A stretch of 64,000 nt of DNA, taken from positions 1 to 64,000 of the forward strand of contig NZ_PZZL01000004.1 in assembly GCF_003046185.1 (NCBI RefSeq), read 5' to 3'. This stretch comes from Phreatobacter oligotrophus (GTDB lineage: Bacteria > Pseudomonadota > Alphaproteobacteria > Rhizobiales > Phreatobacteraceae). Below the pieces are notes generated by a model. The model was given only the letters and a program-made list of their open reading frames with translations, had not been told where the DNA came from and did no database searches. Position numbers and translations under genes: made by a program. Below are positions 54,472 through 63,430 of this stretch, piece after piece (within the stretch, counting starts at the first letter, position 1; the number at the start of each line of letters is the position of its first letter).

Positions 54472-54929
54472 CACGCGATCTCGACCAGCGCCTCGACCTC
54501 GACGGCGGCATTGGCCGGCAGCGCGGCGACGCCGATCGTCGAGCGGGCATGGCGGCCCTTCTCGCCGAAGACCTCGACCATCAGGTCCGAGGCGCCGTTC
54601 ATCACCTTCGGGCCGTCGAGGAAGTCCGGCGTGCAATTGATGAAGCCGCCGAGGCGGACGATGCGGATGACGCCGTCGAGATTGCCGATGGCCGCCTTGA
54701 TCTGCGCGATGACGTTGAGGCCGCACTGGCGCGCCGCCTTCTGCCCCTCCTCGATGGAAACGCCGCCGCCGAGCTTGCCGGCCATCAGCCCGTTGGGGCC
54801 AAGCGAGATCTGGCCGGACACGGTCAGCAGCGAACCGCTGCGCACGTAGGGCACGTAATTGGCAACAGGCGCGACAGGCTCGGGAAGCACGATGCCGAGT
54901 TCGGCGAGACGGGCAGCGATAGCGGACAT
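54471..54929 (-). CDS. RidA family protein (enamine/imine deaminase)
   Basis: A 152-residue RidA/YjgF-fold protein. The YjgF core is seen in TVSGQISLG, VIRIVRLGGFINCTPDF and the C-terminal ARSTIGVAALPANAAVEVEA, which contains the Arg that binds the carboxylate of reactive enamines and imines. It belongs to the longer RidA-like subgroup of about 150 residues rather than RidA itself, and its native substrate is unsure. It is the first gene of a RidA-GDPD-FemAB-like unit. Confidence 0.88.
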   Translation of the reverse strand: MSAIAARLAELGIVLPEPVAPVANYVPYVRSGSLLTVSGQISLGPNGLMAGKLGGGVSIEEGQKAARQCGLNVIAQIKAAIGNLDGVIRIVRLGGFINCTPDFLDGPKVMNGASDLMVEVFGEKGRHARSTIGVAALPANAAVEVEALVEIA

Positions 54930-55111
54930 GGCAGGACCTCGACCACGGGCGATGGAAAAGCGGCGGGACCCTGCCTCAAGGGGAGGCTCGCGACAAGACG
55001 GAACGCCGTGACACATCCATGCCGCGTTGTCGCCGCCGGCCTGCCCCTGTAGCCTGCGACGCACCGGCCCGACCCTGACGACGCGCGAATGCCCGCGCCC
55101 GGAGCCCCCTT

Positions 55112-55945
55112 ATGCCTTCTGCCGTGCCCTTGCGCCCCATCCTCCTGTCCGCTGCCGTCCTCGCCTCCCTTACATCGGTGGCGCAGGCCCAGGCACCGGT
55201 CCTTGCGCCGCACCGTGCGGTCTACGAGCTGAAGCTCGACGATCGCCGCGCCTCGGGCGGCCTCGAACAGGCGCGCGGCCGCATCCTCTTCGAGACCACC
55301 GGCAATCGCTGCGAAGGCTACACCACCAATTTCCGCCAGGTGGTCGAGCTGACGATGAACGGCAACCGCGTCGTCATGGATGCCCGCACGGCCCATTTCG
55401 AGGAGGGGGATGGCTCCGGCTTCCGCTTCACCTCCCGCGCCACCCAGAACGGCGCGCCCTACATGGAGACCGACGGCAGCGCCAATCGCGCGACCGACGC
55501 CGTGGCGGTTCGCCTGCGCAAACCGCGGGAAGGCACGCAGAGTCTCGACCGCGCAGTCATCTTCCCCACCGAGCACCTGCTGCGCATGATGGAGGCGGCG
55601 CGCGACGGCCGCACCATCCTCGAGGCCAAGGTCTATGACGGCGCCGAGACGGGTGACCGCGTCTATGACGCCACCGCCATCATCGGCCGTCGCATGGAGG
55701 GCGAGCCGCAGGAGGCCGAGCCCGCCGCGCGCGATCCGCGTCTTGCCGGGCTGCCTCGCTGGCCGATGACCATCAGCTATTTCGAGCAGGGCAAGGACGG
55801 CGGCACGCCGGCCTATTCCCTCGCCTTCGAGCTCTACGAGAACGGCGTGTCGCGCCGCATGGTCATCAACTATCCGGAGTTCTCGCTGCGCGGCGAGCTC
55901 ATCCAGCTCGACTGGCAGGCCGCGACGCCCTGCGAGAAGCCGTGA
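55112..55945 (+). CDS. eipB: Cell-envelope integrity protein EipB (DUF1849)
   Basis: A 277-residue periplasmic protein of the DUF1849/EipB family, described in Brucella as a beta-spiral protein needed for envelope stability. The signal peptide ends at AQA (about residue 27), followed by APVLAPHRAVYEL. Two Cys, Cys67 (GNRCEGYTTNFRQ) and Cys274 (ATPCEKP), match the conserved disulfide of EipB. Other conserved parts are RVYDATAIIGRR and YSLAFELYENGVSRRM. It is convergent with dinB, 9 bp apart. Confidence 0.92.
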   Translation: MPSAVPLRPILLSAAVLASLTSVAQAQAPVLAPHRAVYELKLDDRRASGGLEQARGRILFETTGNRCEGYTTNFRQVVELTMNGNRVVMDARTAHFEEGDGSGFRFTSRATQNGAPYMETDGSANRATDAVAVRLRKPREGTQSLDRAVIFPTEHLLRMMEAARDGRTILEAKVYDGAETGDRVYDATAIIGRRMEGEPQEAEPAARDPRLAGLPRWPMTISYFEQGKDGGTPAYSLAFELYENGVSRRMVINYPEFSLRGELIQLDWQAATPCEKP

Positions 55946-55954
55946 GGCCGGTCC

Positions 55955-57217
55955 TCAGTCGTCGAAGGTGATGCCCTTCACCACCGCCCCGCGGCCGAAC
56001 TTGGCCCGCAGGGCGTCCACCGCGCCCTCGACCTTCACATTGCGCGCGATGGACGTGTCGACGAGGTCGGCCGGGTCGGCCTTGTCGAGGGTGGTGAGGT
56101 CCGACAGGCCGATGCCGATCAGCCGGTAGGCGGTGCCGTCGGCTTCCCTCGCGAGCATCTCGCGTCCCGTCTCGAAGAGGCGCGCGGCCAGCACGGTCGG
56201 TGTCGGCAGGCCGCGGGAGCGGGTGCGGATCTTGAAATCGGCGCTCTTCAGCTTGAGCGTCACGGTGTTGCCGGCGAGCCCCTGGGCCTTGGCCCTGGCG
56301 GAGACCTTCTCGCACAGGCGGAACAGGATCTTCTCAAGCGCCCGTCCATCGCGAATGTCGGTGTCGAAAGTGGTCTCCGCCGACACCGATTTGGTTTCGC
56401 CATCGGGCGAGACGCGGCGATCGTCGATGCCCCGGCACAGCCGGGCGAGCCTGAGACCCATGGCGCCGTAGCGCCGCATCAGCTCGCTCTCCTCGATGCG
56501 GCGCAGGTCGGCGATCAGTTTCAGGCCATCGCGCTCCAGCGCCTGCTGCATGGCCTTGCCGACACCCCAGATGAGCGAGACCGGCTTGGCGCCCAAAAAA
56601 TCCAGCGCCTCGCCACGGCCGATCACCGCAAAGCCCCTGGGCTTGTCGAGGTCCGAGGCGATCTTGGCGAGGAACTTGTTGTAGGACAGGCCCACCGAGA
56701 TGGTGATGCCGATCTCCTTCTCCACCTGCCGGGCGAAGCGCGCCAGGGTGAGGGCGGGCGGCGCGCCGTGCAGGCGCTCCGTGCCGGTGAGGTCGAGAAA
56801 GGCCTCGTCGATGGAGAGCGGCTCCACCAGCGGGGTGAGCGCCAGCATGGCCTGCCGCACCTGCCGGCCGACGGCCGCATATTTCTCCATGTTCGGCTTG
56901 ATCACCACCGCGTCCGGGCAGAGCGCCAGCGCCTTGAACATCGGCATGGCCGAGCGCACCCCGTGGATGCGGGCGACATAGCAGCAGGTCGAGACGACCC
57001 CGCGGCGCCCGCCGCCGACGATCAGCGGCTTGTCGACGAGGCTCGGATCATCGCGCTTCTCGATGGCGGCATAGAAGGCGTCGCAATCGACATGGGCGAT
57101 GGAGAGCTCGCCGAGCTCCCCATGGCGCGCCAGCCGCGGCGAACCGCAGGCCCGGCAGCGCGGGGCCTCGCCGGTCGCTTCAGCGAAACAGTCGCGGCAG
57201 AAGGCGAGCAGGGCCAT
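55955..57217 (-). CDS. dinB: DNA polymerase IV (DinB, Y family)
   Basis: Translesion polymerase. The 420-residue protein has the Y-family palm motifs [19 protein letters not shown] and [15 protein letters not shown] (catalytic Asp and Glu), then the HhH region and little finger. An N-terminal extension of about 35 residues carries two Cys pairs (FCRDCF and CRACG), a small zinc-ribbon typical of the alphaproteobacterial form. I see no exact GTTC-N7-GTTC LexA box in the short upstream gap. DUF3572 lies 49 bp upstream on the same strand. Confidence 0.96.
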   Translation of the reverse strand: MALLAFCRDCFAEATGEAPRCRACGSPRLARHGELGELSIAHVDCDAFYAAIEKRDDPSLVDKPLIVGGGRRGVVSTCCYVARIHGVRSAMPMFKALALCPDAVVIKPNMEKYAAVGRQVRQAMLALTPLVEPLSIDEAFLDLTGTERLHGAPPALTLARFARQVEKEIGITISVGLSYNKFLAKIASDLDKPRGFAVIGRGEALDFLGAKPVSLIWGVGKAMQQALERDGLKLIADLRRIEESELMRRYGAMGLRLARLCRGIDDRRVSPDGETKSVSAETTFDTDIRDGRALEKILFRLCEKVSARAKAQGLAGNTVTLKLKSADFKIRTRSRGLPTPTVLAARLFETGREMLAREADGTAYRLIGIGLSDLTTLDKADPADLVDTSIARNVKVEGAVDALRAKFGRGAVVKGITFDD

Positions 57218-57266
57218 GGCCGCAGGGTGATGGCGGCCGGGATTCCCCGCAAGGGGGCTTTTGGCA

Positions 57267-57569
57267 TCAGGCGTGATCGCGCTCCCACGGGCCGGCGCCC
57301 AGCTGGTGCGCGGCGCGCACCACGGCCTCGGGCTTCAGGCCCGCATGGGCGGCGAAGGCGAGGAGCAGGCTCTCATCCGCCATGAAATGTTCCATCACCG
57401 CCGCGAGGAAGCCGGGCTGCGTCGCCGCCTCCCGAATGGCGCCAAGATCGATGCCCGCGAGCGAGGCGAAACGCTGCAATTGGTCGTCGTCGCCGGCGAG
57501 AAAACCGAGCGCCTGGACGGCCACCGCTTCGGCACTCTCGGTTGAGGAAGTCGGGCGACGTAGGGTCAT
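57267..57569 (-). CDS. DUF3572 family protein
   Basis: A 100-residue helical protein of the DUF3572 family, found almost only in Hyphomicrobiales and relatives, typically between dinB and divK as here. The conserved parts are [21 protein letters not shown] and [21 protein letters not shown]. Function unknown. It is divergent from divK, sharing a 95 bp intergenic region. Confidence 0.88.
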   Translation of the reverse strand: MTLRRPTSSTESAEAVAVQALGFLAGDDDQLQRFASLAGIDLGAIREAATQPGFLAAVMEHFMADESLLLAFAAHAGLKPEAVVRAAHQLGAGPWERDHA

Positions 57570-57664
57570 GGTTTGTCCTTTTGAAAGGATTTGCCGTTAG
57601 CTTGGACACGATCCGTCAGGCTCCGGCAACCATCGGGGGCGGACCTTCGGAGTGCGAGTGGCCG

Positions 57665-58036
57665 ATGTCGAAGACCGTGATGATCGTGGAGGACAACGAG
57701 CTCAACATGAAGCTCTTCCACGACCTTCTGGAGGCGAACGGTTACGCCACGATCCAGACTCGCAACGGCAATGAGGCCCTGTCGCTCGCCCGCGAGCACA
57801 AGCCCGACCTCATCCTCATGGACATCCAGCTTCCCGAGATTTCCGGCCTCGATGTCACCCGCTGGATCAAGGAAGACGAGACGATCCGGCACATTCCGAT
57901 CATCGCCGTCACCGCCTTCGCCATGAAGGGCGATGAGGAGCGCATCAGGGCAGGGGGCTGCGAGGCCTATCTGTCGAAGCCGATTTCCGTCGCCAAGTTC
58001 CTCGAAACCGTTCGGCATTTCCTCGGCGCCGCCTGA
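57665..58036 (+). CDS. divK: Single-domain response regulator DivK
   Basis: Essential cell-cycle regulator that controls the DivJ/PleC kinases and, through DivL and CckA, CtrA activity. The 123-residue receiver domain has phosphoacceptor Asp53 ([11 protein letters not shown]), acidic pair EDN at 9-11, and the Thr/Lys switch in AVTAFAMKG and LSKP. Asp53 has the same number as in Caulobacter. pleD follows 10 bp downstream, as in most Hyphomicrobiales and in Caulobacter. Confidence 0.97.
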   Translation: MSKTVMIVEDNELNMKLFHDLLEANGYATIQTRNGNEALSLAREHKPDLILMDIQLPEISGLDVTRWIKEDETIRHIPIIAVTAFAMKGDEERIRAGGCEAYLSKPISVAKFLETVRHFLGAA

Positions 58037-58046
58037 AGGTTCCACC

Positions 58047-59420
58047 ATGACCGCCCGCGTTCTCGTCGTCGATGACATCCTCGCCAACGTCAAGCTGCTG
58101 GAAGCGCGGCTCTCGGCGGAATATTTCGATGTCGTCACGGCCTCGTCCGGGGCGGAGGCGCTGTCGATCTGCGACCGCGCCCAGTGCGACATCGTCCTGC
58201 TCGACGTGATGATGCCGGAGATGGACGGCTTCGAGACCTGCCGTCGCCTCAAGGCCAATCCGGCGACCCACCACATCCCGGTCATCATGGTCACCGCCCT
58301 CGACCAGCCGGCCGACCGGGTGAAGGGCCTGGAGGCCGGCGCCGACGACTTCCTGACCAAGCCGGTCAACGACCTCGCCCTCGTGACCCGCGTCCGCTCG
58401 CTCGTGCGCCTGAAGATGATGCAGGACGAGCTGCGCATGCGCGCCGTCACCTCGCGCGAGATCGGCATGCGCGACCCGCTCTCCGAAGCCGTCGCCGAGG
58501 GCGGCCTGAACGGGCGCATCCTTGTCGTGGACGATCGCACCTCGTCCCACGAGCGCATCGTCCAGGCCCTGCGCAGCCAGCATCAGGTCGAGGTGGAGAC
58601 GCGCCCGCAGGAAGCGCTCTTCCGCGCCGCAGAGACCGACTACGACCTCGTCATGGTTTCGCTCGCCCTCGCCGATTTCGATCCGCTGCGCCTCTGCTCG
58701 CAGCTCCGCTCGCTCGACCGGACCCGCGGCCTGCCGATCCTCGTCATCGCCGAGCCGGAGGACGAGGCGCGTCTGCTGCGCAGCCTCGACATCGGCGCCA
58801 ACGACTATCTGCTCCGTCCCATCGATCGCAACGAGATGGCGGCCCGCGTCCGCACGCAGGTGCGCAAGAAGCGCTACACCGCGCGCCTGCGCGACAATGT
58901 CCAGCAGTCCATGGAAATGGCCATCACCGATGGCCTGACCGGTCTGCACAATCGCCGCTACATGGAGAGCCACCTCGGCACGCTCGTCGACCAGGCGTCG
59001 ATGCGCGGCAAGCCGCTCTCGGTCCTCGTCCTCGACATCGACTACTTCAAGTCGGTCAATGACACCTGGGGCCACGATGCCGGCGATGAGGTTCTGCGCG
59101 AATTCGCCCAGCGCCTGCGCAAGTCCGTTCGCGGCATCGACCTCGTCTGCCGCTTGGGCGGCGAGGAATTCGTCGTCGTCATGCCCGACACCGATGCGGG
59201 CGTGGCTTCCATCGTCGCCGAGCGCATCCGCAACCGCGTCGCCTGCGAACCCTTCCCGATCCACAAGGGCGCCCGGGCGATCGACGTGACCGTGTCGATC
59301 GGCATGGCCCAGCGCCAGGGCGGCGATACCTCGGGCGAGGCGATCATCAAGCGCGCCGACCAGGCGCTCTACCGGGCAAAGCGCGACGGCCGCAACCGCG
59401 TGGTCCTCGACGCCGCCTGA
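58047..59420 (+). CDS. pleD: Response-regulator diguanylate cyclase PleD
   Basis: Makes c-di-GMP at the developing pole after phosphorylation by DivJ-type kinases. The 457-residue protein has a canonical receiver (Asp53 in LLDVMMPEMDG), a second degenerate receiver at about 155-270 (VMVSLALADFDP lacks a clear phosphoacceptor), and a GGDEF domain with DIDYFKSVND and GGEEF at about 371-375. The RGID inhibitory site precedes it by five residues. It forms an operon with divK. With the cyclase at 629-1903, the window encodes two c-di-GMP synthases. Confidence 0.97.
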   Translation: MTARVLVVDDILANVKLLEARLSAEYFDVVTASSGAEALSICDRAQCDIVLLDVMMPEMDGFETCRRLKANPATHHIPVIMVTALDQPADRVKGLEAGADDFLTKPVNDLALVTRVRSLVRLKMMQDELRMRAVTSREIGMRDPLSEAVAEGGLNGRILVVDDRTSSHERIVQALRSQHQVEVETRPQEALFRAAETDYDLVMVSLALADFDPLRLCSQLRSLDRTRGLPILVIAEPEDEARLLRSLDIGANDYLLRPIDRNEMAARVRTQVRKKRYTARLRDNVQQSMEMAITDGLTGLHNRRYMESHLGTLVDQASMRGKPLSVLVLDIDYFKSVNDTWGHDAGDEVLREFAQRLRKSVRGIDLVCRLGGEEFVVVMPDTDAGVASIVAERIRNRVACEPFPIHKGARAIDVTVSIGMAQRQGGDTSGEAIIKRADQALYRAKRDGRNRVVLDAA

Positions 59421-59733
59421 CGCAGACCTCGTGCGTTCACCTTATGCATAAACCGTAACCGTTGAGGTTAAGGGAAGGTTGATGCGCGGGGCCGCATCTT
59501 GCCGATTGTGGCTGTTACAATTGGTGACTAGGGTCCGGCCCAAGATCAGGTTGTGACCGCTTCTTGTGTTTGGTCTGCGTCGACCTGATCTCACCCTGCG
59601 AGCGCTCAGGTCCGCCGCATCTCCTGGGAATCGTAGGGTCGGCCGGTCGGGTTCGGCACGGATGGCCTCTCCGTATCGCCGTTGGCCCGACCGGCCACCT
59701 TGCTTCCCGACACTGACCGTTACCGCATCGCCG
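59421..59733. other. 313 bp convergent gap with three consecutive hairpins
   Basis: No gene is supported here. There are three inverted repeats: GATGCG/CGCATC at 59481-59498, AGATCAGGT/ACCTGATCT at 59543-59591, and GGCCGGTCGGG/CCCGACCGGCC at 59641-59696, with an inner stem ACGGA/TCCGT in the last. None has a T-run typical of rho-independent terminators. A weak promoter-like pair TTGTGG-N17-TAGGGT at 59506-59534 would start a plus-strand transcript right before the second hairpin. It could be a structured small RNA or a bidirectional termination region between pleD and the sulfatase gene. Confidence 0.4.
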
Positions 59734-61509
59734 TCACGGCTGGCGTGCGTGGTCCCGATGGATCTTGCCGAGCACCGCCCTGAGATGCGGGTGAGCCAAC
59801 GCGGCAGCAAACAGCGCGTCGCCGGGCTCGGCGCGGCGCAGACGCGTGAGCGTCCGGCCATCGTCTCTGGACAGATGGCAGAGGTCCTCGGTACGGCAGG
59901 TCATGCGCTCCTCGCCACGGGCGACGGCCAGGGCGGCGCGCCGCCAGGAGCGCCACTCCGCCACAGAGGTCGACACGGCGATGCGATCGGCAGGAACCGG
60001 CCGAAAAAGACTGTGGCCCTCATAGGAGAGGCCATTACTCAGTCGCAGGCCGAGCAAATCGGCGAGGCTCGGGGCGATATCGATCCCGCTCACCAGTCGA
60101 TGCGCATTGGCCGCAAGCGCCTCGGTCGCATCCGGCGGCGAATGCGTCGGTATCCGCATCAGAAGAAGCGGACTGAGCACACCGGATTCGAACGTCTCGA
60201 GGCGGGTCAACGGTTGCGGCGCGCCACGGCGAAACGCGAACTCCCCATGGTCTCCGATGACAAGGATGAGAGCATCGTCGAGCCGACCGCTGCGCCTCAA
60301 CGCCTCGAACAGGGACGCAAAGCCGGTCTCCTGGATATGGGCGGCGCGCGAACGGCGGTCGGAAATCCCACCGGGAATGGGCGCGACGCTGGTTTGCTGA
60401 AACGGCCAGTGCAGCGAGTTTGTGTAGAGCATCAGGAAGAGCTTGCCGCTCTCGCCCGCGACGAGGTCAGCGACGGCGCGGAACGCAACGGCGTCGTCGA
60501 CCGTCTGGTCGTTGATGAAGGGCAGCCGGAAGGTTTCCGCTGACTTGACCACGTCGAAGTCCGCGCCAGCGAAGAAGCTGTCGAAATTGGCCCAGCGCAG
60601 AGTTGATGACGTGATGAAGGCCGTCCGATAGCCGCGAAGGCGCGCGAGGTCACTCACGAAGGGCATGGACTGCAGCTTGGCCGCACTCTCATGCGAACCG
60701 GTCCCCGTGACAATGGCGGGGATGCTGACGTCGGTGGCGTTGCTGGGGGTCACGGCATTGTCGAAGCGAACCCACCCCGGCATGCCGCTGAGCGCGACGA
60801 TACGCTCGTGCAGGGGCGTTCGGCCATCGCTCGATGGAATGTCCCGTCCGGCCGATTCCACGATCGCCAGGATGATGGTCTTCGGCTCGAAGCGCGGCGC
60901 CCCGTCCAGGACGACGGTGCTGGTGCGCCGGGTTGTCTGGAGCGTGGCCCTCGGTGGATCGGGAGCCATGAGAGCGGCGTCGAGGGGGCCTCTGGCAGCC
61001 CCGGGCGCCACTGATGCGGCGCCGCCCAGAGCCAGGATCGTGAAGGCCCCGACCGTTGCGATTGGCCACACAATGACCGCTGCCTTGGCCGTCCTGGCGA
61101 TTGCAGCGGTGATCGCAACTGAGGCAAGGGCCGTGACGGCCAGACCCGCCGTTATGTAGGCGCTCAGGTAGGACATCAGGGCCGAAAGCGTCAGGTCGGT
61201 GAACCTGACCGGGAGATCGTCATAGAGCGTCCACAGGGGCGCCTTGAAGAACCGCAGGAAGCCAAGATCGACAAGGACGACGATGCTCGCTGCGACGATC
61301 CCCGCCATCTGCAGGAAACGGACCGCCAGGTAGCGGGAGGGACTTCTCCAGACGAGACAGATCGCGACAGCGAGCAGCGCGAGATAGCTGGCGTGGCCGA
61401 TGATGACGTCGAAAGAGCTGGTCGACAGTCCCAGGGCGACGAGCCAGGACAGGGCGAGAACAGCCACGGCGCAGAGGAGCCCGCCCAGCGCCGACCACCA
61501 ACCCGTCAT
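59734..61509 (-). CDS. Membrane sulfatase-fold protein (phosphoethanolamine-transferase or LtaS-like)
   Basis: A 591-residue inner-membrane protein with about five N-terminal helices and a large periplasmic alkaline-phosphatase-fold domain. Metal-site motifs are ILAIVESAGRD, TPSNATDVSIPAIVTG (with the probable nucleophile Thr or Ser), TNSLHWPFQ and VIGDHGEF. This architecture is shared by EptA, OpgE and lipoteichoic-acid synthases, which move phospholipid headgroups onto LPS or glycans. The acceptor cannot be deduced, and no LPS genes lie nearby. It separates pleD from rpmG, genes often closer together in relatives, so it may be an insertion in this lineage. Confidence 0.82.
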   Translation of the reverse strand: MTGWWSALGGLLCAVAVLALSWLVALGLSTSSFDVIIGHASYLALLAVAICLVWRSPSRYLAVRFLQMAGIVAASIVVLVDLGFLRFFKAPLWTLYDDLPVRFTDLTLSALMSYLSAYITAGLAVTALASVAITAAIARTAKAAVIVWPIATVGAFTILALGGAASVAPGAARGPLDAALMAPDPPRATLQTTRRTSTVVLDGAPRFEPKTIILAIVESAGRDIPSSDGRTPLHERIVALSGMPGWVRFDNAVTPSNATDVSIPAIVTGTGSHESAAKLQSMPFVSDLARLRGYRTAFITSSTLRWANFDSFFAGADFDVVKSAETFRLPFINDQTVDDAVAFRAVADLVAGESGKLFLMLYTNSLHWPFQQTSVAPIPGGISDRRSRAAHIQETGFASLFEALRRSGRLDDALILVIGDHGEFAFRRGAPQPLTRLETFESGVLSPLLLMRIPTHSPPDATEALAANAHRLVSGIDIAPSLADLLGLRLSNGLSYEGHSLFRPVPADRIAVSTSVAEWRSWRRAALAVARGEERMTCRTEDLCHLSRDDGRTLTRLRRAEPGDALFAAALAHPHLRAVLGKIHRDHARQP

Positions 61510-61568
61510 TGGCGACGTCCTCTCGCACGGCCGGCTCGCGTGCCAGCTCTGTTATGGGTGCCACTCAA

Positions 61569-61596
61569 ACAAAAATGGCCCCGCAAGCGGGGCCAT
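61569..61596 (-). terminator. Rho-independent terminator after rpmG
   Basis: On the minus strand ATGGCCCC, loop GCTTGC, GGGGCCAT, then TTTTGT. The stem is perfect and lies 42 bp beyond the rpmG stop codon. Confidence 0.88.
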
Positions 61597-61637
61597 GTCG
61601 TTGCTTCGGGGAAGCGGCGGGGCGAACCCCGCGCCGA

Positions 61638-61805
61638 TTACTTGATCTTGGCTTCCTTGAACTCGACGTGCTTGCGCGCCACCGGGTCGTACTTCTTCTT
61701 GGTGAGCTTGTCGGTCATCGTCCGCGAGTTCTTCTTCGCGGTGTAGAAGTAGCCGGTGTCGGCGGTGGAGACGAGCTTGATCTTGATGGTGGCGGCCTTG
61801 GCCAT
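61638..61805 (-). CDS. rpmG: Large ribosomal subunit protein bL33
   Basis: A 55-residue basic protein beginning [20 protein letters not shown] and ending [10 protein letters not shown]. It contains [20 protein letters not shown], the conserved bL33 core. It lacks the four Cys of the zinc-ribbon form, so it is the zinc-free version usual in alphaproteobacteria. It is transcribed alone, with a strong terminator. Confidence 0.97.
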   Translation of the reverse strand: MAKAATIKIKLVSTADTGYFYTAKKNSRTMTDKLTKKKYDPVARKHVEFKEAKIK

Positions 61806-61947
61806 GGCACATCCTCGCGGAAAGGTCTGAAGTCGGCGCCGTGCCTCGAAAATAGCGAGCGAATGCCCGCCGCGTCGCCGCCGGCTGGTTGGGCGGCATG
61901 TGACAGGTCAGCGAAGCGATGTCAAGGAAAAGCCGCCACCGGCGCGC

Positions 61948-63420
61948 TCAAACCGGTTGCGGAAGGCTGGCCAGCGCCCCGGTCCCGGCCTCGTGCCCGG
62001 CAGCCGCAAAGGCGTCCCCGTAGAGGATGAGCAAGGGGCCGGTCCAGGCCTGCGCCGCGAGCCGGCCGGCAAGGTCGGCCACGGTGCCCGCGATGCGCAC
62101 CTCGTCCGGCCGCGTGGCATTCACGACGGCGATGGCGGGTGTTGCGGCGGACAGGCCCCTGGCGATGAGGCCCGCCGCCAGTTCGTGCCAGGTGGCGCCG
62201 GGCATGTAGACGATTGTGGATGCGGCGGGGTCGGTCAGGGCGGGCCAGGACAGGTCCCGCGGCAGGCGTCCGTCACGGCCATGGGCGGTGACATATTGCA
62301 GGCGGCGGGCATGGTCGCGATGGGTGAGGGACAGTTTCAGCGCAGCCGCAGCCCCTTGCGCGGCGGAAATTCCCGGCACGACCTCCACGGGGATGCCGCG
62401 CGCCTCGGCGGCGGCGATCTCCTCGCCGGCGCGGCCGAAGATCATGGGATCGCCGGCCTTGAGGCGGACCACGTGCTTGCCCTCCACCGCAAGGCGGATG
62501 ACGAGGGCATTGATGTCCTCCTGCCGGCACGAGGGACCCCGCCCGCGCTTGCCGGCGGAGATCCGCTCCGCCTCGCGGCGCGCGACATCGAGCACGGCAC
62601 TCGGCACGAGGTCGTCATGGACGATGACGTCGGCAGACTGCAGCGCGCGGACCGCGCGCATGGTCAGAAGCTCCGGGTCGCCAGGGCCAGCCCCGACCAG
62701 AACGATGCGGCCGGTCCGGGCCTCGGCGGTGGCGCGGGCCGCGCGTTCCAGCTCGATCGTCAGGCAGGCCGGCGGCACGGCCTCCGGCGTCGCCATAGCG
62801 CGTTCGGAGAAGAGCTCCCAGAAGCGGCGGCGTGCCTGGAACGGCAGGTGGAGGGATTGGACACGGCGACGCCAGCGCCGGGCGGCATCGGCCCAGCGGG
62901 CGAAGCCCTGCGGCAACAGCGCCTCGATCCGGGCGCGAACGGCCTGGCCGAAGACCGGCGCCGCGCCATCGGTGGAGATGCCGATGACCAGCGGCGAGCG
63001 ATTGACGATGCCGCCGAACTGGACGTCGCAGAAGGCCGGCTTGTCGATGACATTGACGGGCACGCCGGCGCCGCGGGCCGCCGCGGCGAAAGCCGCCGCG
63101 TCCGCATCCTCCTCGAAGGCGCCGATAGCGAAGGCGGCACCGCCGAGATCGGCCAGGCTCCAGGCGCGGTGGTGCAGGGTGATGGACCCGGCCGGCGGCG
63201 CCTCCGCCAGATCCAGCATGGCGGGGCAGGGGTCTGCGGCATAGACGGCCACCTCGGCGCCCGCGGCAGCGAGCAACTCGGCCTTCCAGACGGCCGCCTC
63301 GCTGCCGCCCGCGACGACGACACGGCGTCCCTTGAGCTTCAGGAAGACCGGCAGCACGGCCAGCGGCGCCATGCGGGCGGCGCGCTCGGCGCGGGGTCGA
63401 CGGGAGACGTCTTCGCTCAT
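61948..63420 (-). CDS. cysG: Siroheme synthase CysG (trifunctional)
   Basis: Makes siroheme for sulfite/nitrite reductase from uroporphyrinogen III. The 490-residue protein has an N-terminal precorrin-2 dehydrogenase/ferrochelatase part (VVVAGGSEAAVWKAELL, NVIDKPAFCDVQFGGIVNRS, GISTDGAAPV). The C-terminal SAM methyltransferase starts with VGAGPGDPELLT (about 242-253) and has VVRLKAGDPMIFGR. ATG 63420 has GAGG at a good distance and is preferred; ATG 63441 lies inside the end of the preceding flavoprotein gene. The pairing with a CysJ-like gene fits assimilatory sulfate reduction. Confidence 0.93.
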   Translation of the reverse strand: MSEDVSRRPRAERAARMAPLAVLPVFLKLKGRRVVVAGGSEAAVWKAELLAAAGAEVAVYAADPCPAMLDLAEAPPAGSITLHHRAWSLADLGGAAFAIGAFEEDADAAAFAAAARGAGVPVNVIDKPAFCDVQFGGIVNRSPLVIGISTDGAAPVFGQAVRARIEALLPQGFARWADAARRWRRRVQSLHLPFQARRRFWELFSERAMATPEAVPPACLTIELERAARATAEARTGRIVLVGAGPGDPELLTMRAVRALQSADVIVHDDLVPSAVLDVARREAERISAGKRGRGPSCRQEDINALVIRLAVEGKHVVRLKAGDPMIFGRAGEEIAAAEARGIPVEVVPGISAAQGAAAALKLSLTHRDHARRLQYVTAHGRDGRLPRDLSWPALTDPAASTIVYMPGATWHELAAGLIARGLSAATPAIAVVNATRPDEVRIAGTVADLAGRLAAQAWTGPLLILYGDAFAAAGHEAGTGALASLPQPV

Positions 63421-63430
63421 CGCATCCGCC

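Noticed and set aside
57218-57266. LexA box for dinB
   Set aside because: No GTTC-N7-GTTC or its complement in the short gap upstream; dinB may be read from the DUF3572 promoter.
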